This document shows, piece by piece, positions 1 to 47,527 of a stretch of DNA of 64,000 nt (its first letter is position 1; every line of letters starts with the position of its first letter). A program made the translations under genes and the position numbers. The notes under the pieces are model-generated. The model did not search any database and was not told the origin of the DNA. It saw only the letters and a program-made list of their open reading frames with translations. This DNA comes from Anoplopoma fimbria. Its lineage: Eukaryota; Chordata; Actinopteri; Perciformes; Anoplopomatidae. The DNA lies in NCBI RefSeq assembly GCF_027596085.1, contig NC_072450.1, positions 3,591,236-3,655,235 of the forward strand. Direction: 5' to 3'.

Positions 1-150
1 GTCCTATTAAGACATGCAACACAGAGGCTCATAGAACAACAACATGCAAAGCGAATAAACGAGGGATAATTATGTTAAATAGATGTCAGAAGCATAAAAC
101 ATAAAGGACATTCATGCATAGTGACAGTTTGGTTTCGTTCTCCCTCTCAG

Positions 151-377
151 GTTCTCAGAAGTCCGGCTCTGCAGGTGCTCCTGGCCTTCCTATTTACGTG
201 GACTTGGCCTACATTCCAAACCACTGCAGTGCCAAGAACGTGGACCAGGAGTTTTTCAAGCGCATCCGCTCTGCGTACTACGTGGTCAGCGGGAACGACC
301 CGGCGGGGGGTGAACCCGGCCGAGGAGTCCTCGATGCACTGCTGGACGGCAAAGCTCAGTGGGGATCAAACCTACAG
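151..377 (+). CDS. map1a: map1a penultimate coding exon (partial gene)
   Basis: This exon encodes part of the C-terminal light-chain domain of microtubule-associated protein 1A. MAP1 light chains bind microtubules and associate with the heavy chain in neurons. The translation contains LPIYVDLAYIPNHCSAKN, then YYVVSGNDPA, VLDALLDGKAQWGSNLQ, a block conserved in MAP1A and MAP1B. AYIPNHCS and the KIEF end in the next exon fit MAP1A better than MAP1B (from memory of the family). The 3' splice site is a pyrimidine run ending ctctcag. The exon opens with two bases of a split codon and closes in phase 0 before gtaaca. The earlier, much larger part of the gene lies outside the window. Convergence with ppip5k1 on the other strand matches mammalian gene order. 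Family assignment is very secure; the choice of A over B is good but not absolute. Confidence 0.93.
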
Positions 378-810
378 GTAACAGTTTTGAAGCTGACGGT
401 TGACTTCTCTTCTTAAACGATCCACATATTAACGTGTTTCAGGGTTTTAAATGACCTCCTTCTATGTTTTCTCCATGGTATTAACTTGTTGTTTGTGCAT
501 GTTGAAAGATTTAGTCCCTGCATTCCACCATACAACCATTAGCATGAGCCGTAATTGACTCAAATCCAAGTAAAGCGTATAGCTCTCTATAAAAGAAGGT
601 TTTTCTGAGCGCCATCGTCCTCTGAGTGAATGCTCCGAGAGAAGTCTGGTGGCTTTGAAGAGAGCAAAGGTGGATTTTAAAGATTTAAGCGGTGAAAATA
701 TTCCAAATATAGTGTACACTTAAACTGATATAGATTTTTTCAGGTGTCTAAAACATATTTTGCTCCTCCCTACCCTCCCCCGCTCCCCCTCCACCCTCTC
801 GCCCTCTCAG

Positions 811-966
811 GTGACGCTGATCCCGACCCACGACTCGGAGGTGACCCGCGACTGGTACCAGCAGACCCACGAGAGGCAGCAGGAGCTCAACATCATGGTC
901 CTGGCCTCCAGCAGCACCGTCGTCATGCAGGACGAGTCTTTCCCCGCCTGCAAGATCGAGTTTTAA
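811..966 (+). CDS. map1a: map1a terminal coding exon
   Basis: Last 51 residues plus TAA of the MAP1A light chain. The exon starts after a C/T-rich acceptor (gccctctcag) in phase 0, so LQ of the previous exon joins VTLIPTHDSE. It contains WYQQTHERQQELNIMVL and ASSSTVVMQDESFPACKIEF, the nearly invariant C-terminus of MAP1 proteins. KIEF is the MAP1A form; MAP1B ends KIEL. The intron from 378 to 810 is short and contains nothing else that I recognise. No frameshift or missing residue is visible. Confidence 0.95.
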   Translation: MTLIPTHDSEVTRDWYQQTHERQQELNIMVLASSSTVVMQDESFPACKIEF

Positions 967-3207
967 GGCCCCCCCCCTCCCCTCGTTTCCTCCCCCTCTC
1001 CTCCTCAGTGTAGATCTGGTTTTTAATTGCTCTTCTCTATAGCCTGATATGCAAATCTGTTTCTGCTTTGGGCACTTTAACCAAAGCAGGAGCAGAGCTG
1101 GATAACTGTCTATTTTTTTCTAGATTTTTATTCGTTTATAAGCTTGTCGTGGCTCTCACCACTTATATTACAAAGGTAGTTCTCAGACTACTATGTCCAC
1201 CACTACATTATTATTTCTCAGTTTTGTTTTGTTTGTTGTTGTCCCCTAACTTGAGACAATGGAGTCTTTGTTCATTGGCCGAGACAAAATGCCCATTGTG
1301 TTGTAATAAGAAAAATAAGGATAGGGAAAAAACAAATTAATGTTTGGTCGCTTGTCTTAAAATTGGGTGAAATCAGAGCACAAGTTTGCGCACTTTAAAG
1401 CCGGCAAAAAAATGATTTTCTTCCACTGAAACTAAAACAAATTGAATGCGTTTGCTGATATAAAATCCTCATTACAAGCTCATTGTGATCAGCTTCACTT
1501 AACTCTCCTCTATTTCTTCTGTCTTTCTTCCAAAACAAATAACAGTCCCAGTGTTGAACTTTGTGCCTCCTACTGAAATAGTCAAATAGAAAAATATGTC
1601 GTTTACAGTATATTTGCCGTAGCGTAGAGGAGACCATATTCAAAAAAATCTGTCTTGTAGTGAGTAATGATATTTCTACGGTTATTTAAAAGCGAAAATC
1701 AAATCGTTGCAGTAGGACATTTCTCGGTGGCTGTTATTTCTTACAGTGGACTCCTGGAATAAGTTTCTCTCTAATTGTTTTCTGTAGTCTTTGGTGTATT
1801 TTTTCAGTGTATTTCCGGTTAACATATCGTTGCAGAGGACCTTGAGGAGAACTGAAGGCGGTGAGTCAAGTAACAAAAATCATCATTCCTGATCTTTGGA
1901 TTCTTTATAAATCTTTACGTACAGACCGGCACTCAGAGTCGATGAAACCTCGTATCAGTTTGCTGCGTCTCAAAGATCTTTGTACTAAAAAAAAAGCTGC
2001 GTTGAAGAACGAAGAATGTATTCCACTACAACGATAGGAGCATGTGGCTGCGAGGAGGGAGCTGTGTTTGCGGTTGAGAGGTTGGATTGTCACCCACATG
2101 TGCCTTTCTGTCCTGCTGTGCTGGAAGGGGAAGTGTTTCTGAGGCGGTACGTCAGCGCGTCACGTCCACGGCTCTGTGGTTTGGAAGGTTTGGAAGGTTT
2201 TTTTCGGCGAGCTGGTCTCCTCTGTTGTTGTGCAAGTCTTGTCGGTGAGAACGTCAATGCACTTAAAACAAAAAAACTAAAAAGAAGTTGTACATATTGA
2301 GCATTAAAACGGCACTTTTAAACTCAGTATTTCAGACGTAGACTTTTAGAGTTCCTGGAGCTGCCACTCGGAGAAGCACAAACAGAAACCATTGTGCACA
2401 AACTTCAATTTAGCAACATAAAAACATACAATTACCGCACTGAAAACCTGATTTCTTCTGGTTACTTTAAAACATTATTTGCCGACATATGTTTTTAGCC
2501 AATTCTTTAATTTCAGTGGTTAATCAGTGGAATGTTTTCAAGTGACACTTTATTATATGTAGACATGCTTTTTAATTTGATATTAATATATATTTTGATA
2601 AGTACTTTAAAGAGATTTTAACAAAACAAAACAATCCAACAAACTACAGGACCAACACGCCTCACTAGGGTTGCTATTTTATGATCCGCAGTAGATAAAA
2701 AAACAAACTGTATGATATTTTACTCCCTCGACTGCGATGCATGCAGATTGCATGTACATACAAAAAAAAAAAAACATTAAAGGCTGCAGGGAGCGATAAA
2801 AAAAACACAACCTCCGAAGCTCCAGTTGAATGTGAAGATGCAGATTTACCTTTACGTTCTCCGTGGAGGACTTCGATCTCCTGGTTGCCTTGGTTACCGT
2901 GCAACGTATGGTACATCGGACTCAATGTGTGTCGTAGCCGGCGATGCATCTGGACCCGACACAGTTCTGTTCTTACGGATGAGAAAATGATTTCAGACAG
3001 TGACAAGCCGATGATGTTGGAGTCACGTTGTTCCTGTTAAAACAGGTCGAGCTGCATTCCTATTTAATACTTCACTGTAAAGGCTGATAACAACTCACAC
3101 GTGAGCAGACCACTCAAAACCCAGACTGCCAGACACTCAACGTCAATACATTTTTACCTATAGAGGATTTCCTATTATTCACACTCTTTTCCAGACAAAG
3201 CTTAACA

Positions 3208-3267
<60 letters not shown>

Positions 3268-3745
3268 ACCGCTGCATTTTTACGTATTGTGCAAAAACAA
3301 AAACAAACAAAAAAAAAGAGGATAAAATAAAAACATCTGTTGCGTTTAAGCCGTGAAACAAATCATCATAAAGCCCGTTGGATTTCAGTGAGCCCTGCTT
3401 GTACGTGCATGTGTACCTTTTTTTTGTTTTGAGTTCTCCTGTAATGTAATAGCTGAAGAAAAAACTGACATAGAACTGCTATTTTAAAAGATTGTATATT
3501 TAAGAAGCTGAGGAGGCACATGTAACCTGGCTGTGCTGTAAAGAAAGCCTCGTGGTCGTTTCTTTTGCTTTTTTGGTTCCTCCTTTCTGCTTCATGGTTC
3601 TACTTTCATCTCTTGTTTTTAAGTGCAATATTCTCTTTATCGCTCTTTAAATGCTTACAAAAAGGTAAAATAGAAAAAAGATTTATTGTTGAAAAAGGGA
3701 AACAAGTGTGGTGAAGACCAATAAAAACATCATTTACTGAAAGAA
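967..3745 (+). other. map1a: Probable map1a 3' UTR
   Basis: No other conserved coding stretch follows the map1a stop. An AATAAA hexamer at 3720-3725 has a T-rich stretch about 30 bases downstream and is a credible polyadenylation signal; an earlier ATTAAA-type hexamer occurs near 2302. The interval is AT-rich, with a CA microsatellite at about 3208-3265. The 3' end is inferred; several sites may be used. Confidence 0.45.
3208..3265. repeat. (CA)n microsatellite
   Basis: Uninterrupted CA dinucleotide run of about 29 units, inside the probable map1a 3' UTR. Confidence 0.97.
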
Positions 3746-4079
3746 AAATGTCTCCCTGTTCTTTTTTTTTTGCACAATTACATCACATAAATGTTTTTGC
3801 TTCTGTAAACTGATGAAAGATGTAAATCTTTTACTAAAAACCTTTTTAGCTTGAGACTCTTTGTAGCCGAGCAGAGTGTTTAAAAGCTTCTACAGCCACG
3901 CTAACAGCTCTGTGAGGTTCTACCGGGTAAATGCTAACATTAGCATGCTAATATGGTTCTGATAGATTGCTGCAGGGATGACGGATTGTTGTAGGACAAC
4001 AAGGAAGTTAGCAGCACCGGTTCCCTGGACAAAAAGTATAAAAAAATAGTAGTTTTACATTGGAAATAAATCTTAAATT

Positions 4080-4640
4080 AAATCTTGACCTGATGATGGC
4101 ACCAGTTGAAAAGTATGACAGTCACTAATGTTATTACAATTCATCCTCAGAGGAGCATGAATGTCTGAACTAAAGGTCATGGCAATCCATCCATAAGTTG
4201 TTATGATATGTCACTCAAAACTACAAATGTGATCCTCATGTTTGAGCTAGAGAAAAAGTCAGGGTAGCCCGAACAGTCATTAGGATTTATCTTCTGGGGA
4301 CAATGATTGTTGGTGCATAATGTTGTTCCAGTCGTTCCTGTAGATGTTGAGATATCTCAAATGATGAGTGGAAACTTTGACCTGCTGGCAGCATAAAGAG
4401 AAAAAAGCAGGTAAATCACTAAACTTGTCAGGATTCATCCTCTGGGAACCATGAATATACCAACTCTCCTGGCAATCCAATCTGACAGTTGACGAGATGT
4501 TTCACTAAAAAGCTTTAAAATGTCAATCTCATGGAAGTGATTGCAGAGAAAAAAGCAATCACCAAAGTCCTTAGGATGTATCCTCCTGGGACTATGAATG
4601 TCCCAGAGAGAAACAGAAAAGAACCAGTCACACAGTTTTC
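4080..4640. repeat. Degenerate teleost interspersed repeat array
   Basis: Variants of the phrase 'attcatcctctgggaacc atgaat...ggcaatcca' recur about every 150 bases (near 4139, 4285, 4432 and 4570), each followed by 'gttg..gagat'. This pattern is familiar from abundant fish repeats. Related fragments lie at about 42170-42360 and 56645-56765. Copies are too diverged to place exact borders. Confidence 0.6.
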
Positions 4641-7600
4641 CTTCCTCACCGCCTCAGAGTGTGAGGATGATGTCATCCACTAGCACTGAGGAACAGTGAG
4701 GTCTTTGTTCTGACTCTTTCCAACAGTCTGACAGCTCAAAGACGGCGAGGCCACGAGTGGTTGCCGCGGATACGAGACGTTTTGTCTCTTAGAACGAGAC
4801 GAACAGAGACGGCACTGATTGGTGGAGCTTTTTTTTTTTTTGTGTTTCACTGTTTGGTGGCCTTTGTGAAGCTGATGCTGAGCTCTGGAGGAAGGAAGCT
4901 GCTGAATGGATGACATCACCTCCGAGGTCACATGATCAGGGTGGAGTACAGTGGGAACAAGAGGTGGAAAATAACCAAAACCAAAAATCGAGGAAAGGGA
5001 ATTAGTTTCATTTAAAAATGTTCCACACAAGTACTGATTTCAACAGTGATACTCTTCTTGAAGACTTTACTTTGAGTGGTGGATTGTAACTAAGTAGAAA
5101 TACTGAAGTACTTGAGGGGGATCGTCATGGTTCCCTCTGTAGAGATGAACTGGACGACTGTTTCATGCAGAACCTGATCACCAAACACCACCACGTCATG
5201 TTGGAAAGCCTGAAACCAGAAGACTGGAGGCAGATTAATGCTCATAGTTTTGAAAAGTCATATTCAAACAGTCAGTGGATGTAATGTTTGAGTGTCCACA
5301 TACTTTTGAGTGAGACTTTTTCCAGATTTCACAGTGTTTATGAAACTAAGATCATCTCTTTTATCATTTCTGTGGATCATATTTCTACGACGGCATAAAA
5401 GATTCATTCTGTTCTACATGACATCTACTGAGCTACATCTCTCCTCTGCTGCTTCAGGGAGTTTGTTTTGTGATTCAAAATATTGTTTATAAACAAAATA
5501 AATTGAATTGAAAATTTAATAAATATGCCGGAAAAAAACAACAGAATTTCTGATATTAAATTCGGAAATCTAATGAATATTCTCCAAGATTAAAAAAATA
5601 AATAAAATAAAATAATTATGTTGTTTTCTACTCAATAGGCCCAAATCCCAGCAAAGTCTCTACAAAGTTTGCATGTTTATGAAATATATATATATATGAA
5701 TCTGGGCTAAATCACAAGCATTTTCTTATTGATAAATCCGATTGCAAAGGATAAATTGATTACGTCATCCATTCCTTTTTTTCTTGGAAAATTGCAAACC
5801 GTAATTATTTTTCTTTTTGGCTGTAAAACGCCGTTTATTACTGACGGCTGCTCCTAAAAGGGAAATCTATCAAATCCATCTTTTATACTCTTAAACTGTT
5901 AATTATTAATCTGCCACATTTAAGGCAAATTTCGCCTTTTTATACATTTTGTTCTTATACTATTATTTATATATTTGGTTTCTTTTGAGAGGACAGAAAC
6001 AATGATTCAAAACCAAACAACAAAACAGACCCACAGATGTATTTTACATTCCAATAGTTGTATTTTGTAACATTGTTAGACGTTTTACAGAATATTGTGC
6101 ATGTTTCATATAATGAACTTTCTAAAACCAATATTTTAAACTTCACACAGAAGAACAGACGGGAAAAAAGGTTTGTGTAGTCGCTCAGAAGAAACACACA
6201 TTGTGCATCTAAACCGAAGCTCGTTGACCTAACGGAGGGAAACATCAGAATATCAGCAGGGAGACTTTCACTGGATTAAAAGGTGGATTTCTGAGCAGGT
6301 TTTTAAAGGGTCAGTTCACCAAAATGACATTTATTTTAACCCCCAAAAATCTAGTTTCTGCTGAACTCCAGCAGTTTAACTTGTGACCTGTGAAACAGAC
6401 TGAAAGCCAAGTTTTTTATCCAAATGTAGCAAACTGTATGACTGGCGCCTTTAAACAGTTGCAGAAGAAGAAGACGCAACAAGGAAATGATCTGATGTTT
6501 TCATCTGTTTTTTAGTCTCTAAATTCGACGTTAAAAAGTCACGATTCACATTTTGATTTATTCGTCCTTTTCCGTTGCACTTTGTCACATTTTGTTTTTA
6601 ATCTTTATATTTTTTACCTAAACCAAGCGTTAAAACATTTATAGTGTTTTGTCTGTTTTTTTGTTGAATGCAAATTAAAAATCAGCAAAACAAACACAGA
6701 GCAGTCGTTCCAAAGACAACAGTGAGGTCTGAGGCTTCCAGAGCGATGGGGAATTTGAAATGTTTTCATCTCTCAAAACCTGAACAAATAAAACCCCAAA
6801 CCATCTGCAAATAAGCAAATATTTAAGGCTTTTTGTTTTTAATATAATGTGAGTGAATTGACCCTTTAAGGAACCAGCAGCTGCAGCACAAACACAAACA
6901 CGGTGATTATCTGAACACAGAGTCGTGTTTTCACCTCTACAGTCTCAATGTAACATGAATCCCACGGATTAAACACAGGACTGCACCTCAGCTACCTGAA
7001 CTGGTTCATAAGCATGTGTGCAACCCACGCACAAACATCCACGCACACAACATCCACGCACACGCACACACGCACACACACACACACACACACACACCTG
7101 CTACATAACTGCTTGCCACAATAAAAGCACGTTTAATGTCAAATGCTCCTCCTGTTTGTTCAGTGATAAAATGAGAGATTAGCTTTCAGGTTTTTCCAAC
7201 ATTATGAGGTGATTTAACAAAAAAATATACAATAGCTATGGAACAATTAAATATCTGATGTGTATATCAAAAATACCAGACATTTTTTTTAAATTTTTTA
7301 AAGATGCAATTTCAAAATAAATATTTATTTTTCTCTCCATCATCTCTTATTGATTATATTAAATCTGCGATGAGGCTTAAGGACTTTGGCAGTAAGCGGC
7401 GCACGCACAGTCTGACCTGGGGATCGAACACTCGTTATGTTTTTTTACTGGCAGTTATGAAGATTCAGCTTTTGTTTTGAAATCACAGACGCAGGAACTA
7501 AACCACAGAGGACGGAACACGATGGCGTACGACGGAGAGCAGAAGAGACGCAGAGTGTATATTTTCTGCGAGTCGTTTCATGTGTTTGTCACGAGTCACC

Positions 7601-7878
7601 GAGTCTGGAAGCCATCGTATCCTGTAACAGACGAAGAGGGCTGAAGGTAAGGAAGATGCTGACACATTTTACAGTTTGAAGCTCCATTAATCAATATTTC
7701 TGTGGCCACTATGAATCAATTAAACACATCAAATGTGAAAAACTCGTAAAAGATTTTCTGTATGATTAAGACTCAACTCTCTCATCGACCAAAGATAAAC
7801 CCTCTGTTCTCTACCTGACAGCACAAAAATGGCAGACTGACACCGACCACGTTCACAACCTCAAATATTCTGTTTTAA

Positions 7879-8065
7879 AACCTGCATTCTCTCTAGTGTC
7901 CATCAGGGGGCGACTCCTCTGGTTGTATAGAAGTCTATGAGAAAATGACTCTACTTCTCTCTTGATTTATTCCCTCAGTAAACATTGTAAACATGAGTTT
8001 ATGGTCTCAATCTCTAGTTTCAAGTCTTCTTCAATACAGCATGATGTTCATTTAGTACATTATGT
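7879..8065 (+). repeat. Dispersed repeat family R1, copy a (partial)
   Basis: First 190 or so bases of a repeat with further copies at 22606, 27020, 36718 and 55064. It runs from 'cctgcattctctct' through 'gggggcgactcctctggttg' to 'cagcatgatgttcattt', then diverges. It carries the CTCF-like core described in the findings. Confidence 0.85.
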
Positions 8066-8514
8066 TTACCTTATTTTTCAAGCAGTTTATGCTCTAAATT
8101 GACATTTAATATATTTATATAAATGGAAATAAAGCAGCGAAACAGCTACTTTTGAGGGCTGCACATGCATAAAACATGGTGCTGTTCGTCTGCATGTGCA
8201 GCTGGTCTACGATCAGCAAGGTTTGACTTTGGGTACGTTACCGAACATTTATCAATTAACTTGACTAGGACTTCTTTTTCTCGTCATGATTTCAATGTTT
8301 ACGCAGCAGACGCCTTGGATGGTCGGCCTGAAAGCAGACAGGTTACTGTGAGGTAAAGTAACATACGAGTAAAGAAAAAAACTAACAAAAAATGTATTAA
8401 AGTATTAAAAGTCCCCCAATGAACACTGTAAGTGGAATACATCTTTGTTTGGGAATGATTCTGTCCCAAACTTATTGATCCATATAAGATCACTAGAAGA
8501 GAGTTTACACTGTG

Positions 8515-9105
8515 GAATATTTATTAATATTTATTGTAAACGTAGTCGGTGTCAGCGACTTGCCGAACATCTCGCGGCTATGATTACATTTTTCTGAGGA
8601 GCTGACGGAGAGCAAACCAGAGTGAAACAGAGAGAACGTTGGATCTTAACCTCATCATGTTGGACTCAAACACAACTCCAACGTTAGGATCATTTAGTTT
8701 AGCTGGATGTGTAACACCTTTGACAGCTTTTTAGGCGTTTCTGCCCCCTAGTGGCCAAAATAATCGATTAACGCAGCTTTAAGGAAAGAGATTGTGCAAC
8801 GGCAACAAAGCGACAGTAACAGAGAACAGAGAACAGAGTGTCTCCCTACATCTTTACAGACAGATGAACCGAACCAGTGGAGGCTCACTGGAGTCACTGG
8901 TGTGTCCCCAGTGTGCTTTTCTTTTTAAAAGGCAATGAACAGCACGTATGGCATTGTCATATGATCCTCCAACACAGAGCTCAGTGAGAGGATCAGCTGC
9001 CCATTCATGATCACTCAACACGCAGTCTCCTCACTGCTCAGTGACTTGACGAGGACGAGGTTACGGATGTAACCGCAGATCTGTGGGTGTGAAGGCTCCG
9101 CCCCT
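8515..9105 (-). other. ppip5k1: Probable ppip5k1 3' UTR
   Basis: Sequence downstream of the ppip5k1 stop. Two AATAAA-type hexamers on the - strand (tttatt on +) lie at about 8519-8536 and are the nearest credible poly(A) signals. A 'ctgccccctagtggcc' motif at 8741-8756 resembles a CTCF core. The UTR end is inferred. Confidence 0.4.
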
Positions 9106-43797
<34,692 letters not shown>

Positions 43798-43888
43798 CAC
43801 AGTCCCCCGCGGCAGCCCTCAGGGTCCCACCGCGCCATCGTACACCAACACGCCGCCGCGGAGGGCCGCCGATGGGAGGGCCCGAGGC
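43798..43888 (-). other. ppip5k1 5' UTR portion with overlapping uORF
   Basis: GC-rich leader between a predicted 3' splice site (43889) and the ATG. It contains a 13-codon uORF (MARWDPEGCRGGL) starting at 43838 with A at -3 and G at +4. Its TGA shares the A of the main ATG at 43797. The splice position is inferred from the pyrimidine tract and AG. Confidence 0.55.
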
Positions 43889-45853
43889 CTGAGGGAGAGA
43901 GGGACGGGACCACTCTGCCGGGGGGCCGGAGAGCAGGAGCCGGTGGATGAAGGCGTGCGTGAGGAAGAGGAGCGGAATGAGACCGAACCAGGGGAAGAGG
44001 TTAGGTGAGAAATGATGGCGCCGGTCAGTCCTCTGTGATGACGCCGTTATTCAAGCTACTCATTCTTCTCTCAGCTGATTCACGTCTCAGACGGGCTTCT
44101 CAAGAGCTCCAGTTATCTGATGACAGTCCTGTCCTCCATTTGTGTGCAAGACTGACAGTCCTAGAAGAGACACAAAACATTTCAACATTATTACAAACTC
44201 ATTATCAGTTTGCACCGCATAATGCCTACTAAACAAATGATCACGAGCTTTCTGTTTACTGTCCACAAGCGTCTCCGTCACATCTCTGAAAATGTTGCAG
44301 CGAATTTCCAAACAGGCGTTATTTAAATAAACTGAACACATGTTGGGAATCTAAACAGCCAAAAACAAATTAAAACAGTAAGAAGGGCCACATGTTAAAA
44401 GCTTTAACTCAAAATCTCACGAGACTGACGCCCGGTCCCAAGGCAACCAGACGCATTGCATTGTGGGGCATTCCAGTGTAAGCAAAGAGTCTCATTTCAT
44501 CTCATACTTAGACATTCTTCCAACACAGCCAAAGTCTCACTGAAAAACAAACGGTCCACTCCTCCTCCATGCTTGTTTACGGCAACACTTATCTTAAAAA
44601 AACATTAAGAGCATCTAAAACACAAAACTAGAACTACGGCCTTGCGGTTGTAAGCCTCAATCAACCGGTCAAGTTTTCAACTCTTGACAAATCTCCTGCA
44701 ATGATTATCTTCTGATTTCATTCAATTTCCAGTTTCCTGCATATGTGATAAAATGTCTTCCAATATCAAAAGATTGTAGCATAAAAAACACATCAATACA
44801 ATTGATCAAATCCAAAAAGAAGTTTGATGGTTTCTTTCCAACATAGTCTCAATATGCCAAGCTGTGTTGAGGATTTTATTTTTTCCAACTAAAAAAAAAG
44901 AATACCATGTGTGGAACTGCATATCCCAGCCATTGTCCCATCACCTTTAAGCAGAAATGGCCGTGTGCTTGGTCAATAATTACCTCCAGGACCTGCTCTA
45001 CCGTTACACATCTAACCCTGAGGCAGCAGTCTGCAGGGGCATCGGCTCCGATCCGCACTCCCATCACCACTAAACATTAGCCAGTGGAGGAGACAGGACG
45101 GCCAGCGGACCACGAGTGCGATGCAGACAAACCGCAGCTACTCATTACTCCCTGGCACGCCATAAGACGCCCATCTGAACAACAAAACCGCTCCGCCATC
45201 GGGCACAGTCACTCACGGGTCAAGGGGCTGACTATTTGCAGTGGAAAATACCGTTATTAGCATAAGCAGCCCAGAAGGGGTCGAAGACCAGATAATAAAC
45301 AAACACATTACTGTTCACAGACTTGAGGATCTCCAGCTGAGGAAACACAAATAAGACTGCAAAAAAGACAAAAGTTTTCTCCACTGGTTTAGTTGAAGGC
45401 CCCTGCTAATCATCCTGGGATCCAGAAATAATAGTAAAGCATTCATTTTCACTTAAGAGTGTTAAGTCCATGAATCAAGAAGTCAGTCAGCAGAAAAAGA
45501 TTGGCCACTATTTTGATAAACGAGTACTCAACCAAGTCATTTTGTAAAAGAAAAAAATATCAAAAATGATTTACATTTTTTGTGCTTTCTTTGTTTTCTC
45601 TGATAGTAAATTTGTCAGAAAAAAACGGCTATTTAACCTTGGAACTTGGGAACTTTTGGGAAATTGTAGGCACTTTTTATTATTTTTGGACATTTTAAAA
45701 ACCATTAATCAAGAAAATATTTAACAGAAAAAAAAAAAACATTATTTTACATAAAAGAAACAGAATTTCAAAGAACCATTTGAGTGACTGAAGAACTGGT
45801 TAAGCCTACTGCTGTCTTCCACCTAATAAACATTATTAAGCGGGTGAAAGAAG

Positions 45854-45901
<48 letters not shown>

Positions 45902-45960
45902 TAATTTTATATAGCGCTTTTCTAGATACCCAAAGACGCTTTACATAGGGCGAAGACAAG
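45854..45960 (-). repeat. AAT microsatellite with retroelement tail
   Basis: About 15 AAT units followed by 'tttatatagcgcttttctag' and 'cccaaagacgctttacatagg', a fish retroelement 3' end in reverse. Confidence 0.75.
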
Positions 45961-46686
45961 ATGTGAAGAAGACGGTAACAGTCGTACTTAATAAATGTAT
46001 TTGTGAAGATGTTATCTTTCAGTTTGAACATAGTTGTTACCAAAGTGCCTCGATATCTGTCACATCCATTTTTAGGCAATGCCAAAAAAAAAAAAACAGG
46101 GGTCCGTGGCTGCTAAGTATTACTTTATAAATGTTCCACTGTTGCCTGGTACCCACATACAGACGTTTATTCTCACTCCCCATCGTGGCACTGAGTTGAT
46201 TTAAAATAAACTCTTCCCATGCCTAAGTGGATTAGTGTTTCAGAGCCTGAGCGTAACAGTTAATCTCTTCTATTACACCTGCTTACTTGGGGCCATAGCT
46301 CACCGCTGAGAAGGCTGAGGTCATGTCCTCTTTATTCTTGAGGGGTTCTTTCGAGGTTTAGGTGACCCGCGAGTTCAGTTTACACCTTGATTTCATGTTA
46401 AAACCCCTAAATCCCAATTATGCCTAGTTTTTAGTATTGTATCTTGTTTCAAACTTATGACACAATCCTGTTGGTTTTAAAAGTGTTTTTAAACTTAAGA
46501 CACATGGAGGCAGAATCGAATTGTTCACTGATCAAACAGGAAAGCCAATTTTTGCATTACCAATTAATCTGCTGAATATTTCCTAGATCAATTGATTGCT
46601 TAGTCAATAAAATAGCCAATAATGACTACCATTGCTTAACAGAGCCCAAAGTGATGCCTTTAAGTATCTTGTTTTGCCCAACGGAC

Positions 46687-46689
<3 letters not shown>

Positions 46690-46730
<41 letters not shown>
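46690..46730. repeat. (AAT)n microsatellite
   Basis: About 13 perfect AAT units. Confidence 0.95.
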
Positions 46731-46731
<1 letters not shown>

Positions 46732-47527
46732 CAAATAATATGACTTTTACCATTACAATTATATTAAAACTTAAAATAGTTGGAAAATCTTTAAAACTTG
46801 AGAAGTGGGAACCAAAAATATTACTTTAACAATTAATAGATTAACAGATTTGCCTATTCTTCGAGATGCATCAGGACAGTAAAGGCTTGGTGGTTTTCAT
46901 AAATGCTGATGTGACAATATAGTAAAACTCCAGTTCATAAGTGGAAAGTTACTGATGTTCAACACAGAGACGGTGCCAAGGCTAAATTTGCACAATGACT
47001 CAAGTCTGGCATCTTCTTCTCCTGTCTTTGACCTCTCCCTTCATCTCATAGATAATAACAGTAATTGCCACATGAGGTTCTGGATCTCTATTGCACCACT
47101 TTATATGCAGAAACTTGCACTTTTCCTACAATTCAGCTCTCCACCTCTACCCCACCTTGAACCGGATGAGTCAGGACTCCTTGCTGGGACAGGCTCAGAC
47201 ACCTCCTGCAGAGCGCTGAGCCCGGATCGGCTCCAGCCTTTATCCCAACGGACAGTGGAGCCCGAATCTGCGCAAGAACTTTGTTCCTATAAAGCTCTGC
47301 TCATTCATGGCTGCCACGGCCTTCTTTACTATATTAAGGAGGGGAACGTTTTAAAGATATTTATGGTGCCGTGTTGCCACCTAATCTGACTGGCAGACTT
47401 AACTGGGTGTGTGGGCGCCACTGGGAGTCGATTTCTTGCAAAATTATTAATTCAAATAGCCACGATGTGCACGCAACCTCCTTTGTTCATTTTTAACTGC
47501 TGACACTAATGATTTCTGATCTCTGGG

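Larger units (their letters stand above)
3746..8515. other. Intergenic region between convergent map1a and ppip5k1
   Basis: No conserved coding sequence is seen. The stretch is AT-rich and contains old repeat sequence: a degenerate repeat array at about 4080-4640, a retroelement-like A-rich tail near 5455-5520, a CA run near 7065-7097 and the partial dispersed repeat at 7879-8065. Open frames here are short and lack family resemblance. Confidence 0.6.

Noticed and set aside
44876..45070. 64-codon - strand frame (VTVEQVLEVIIDQAHGHF)
   Set aside because: It looks mildly protein-like, but I see no acceptor, donor or family match.
46955..47389. 144-codon + strand frame
   Set aside because: No family resemblance, splice context or compositional sign of coding; expected by chance in this length.
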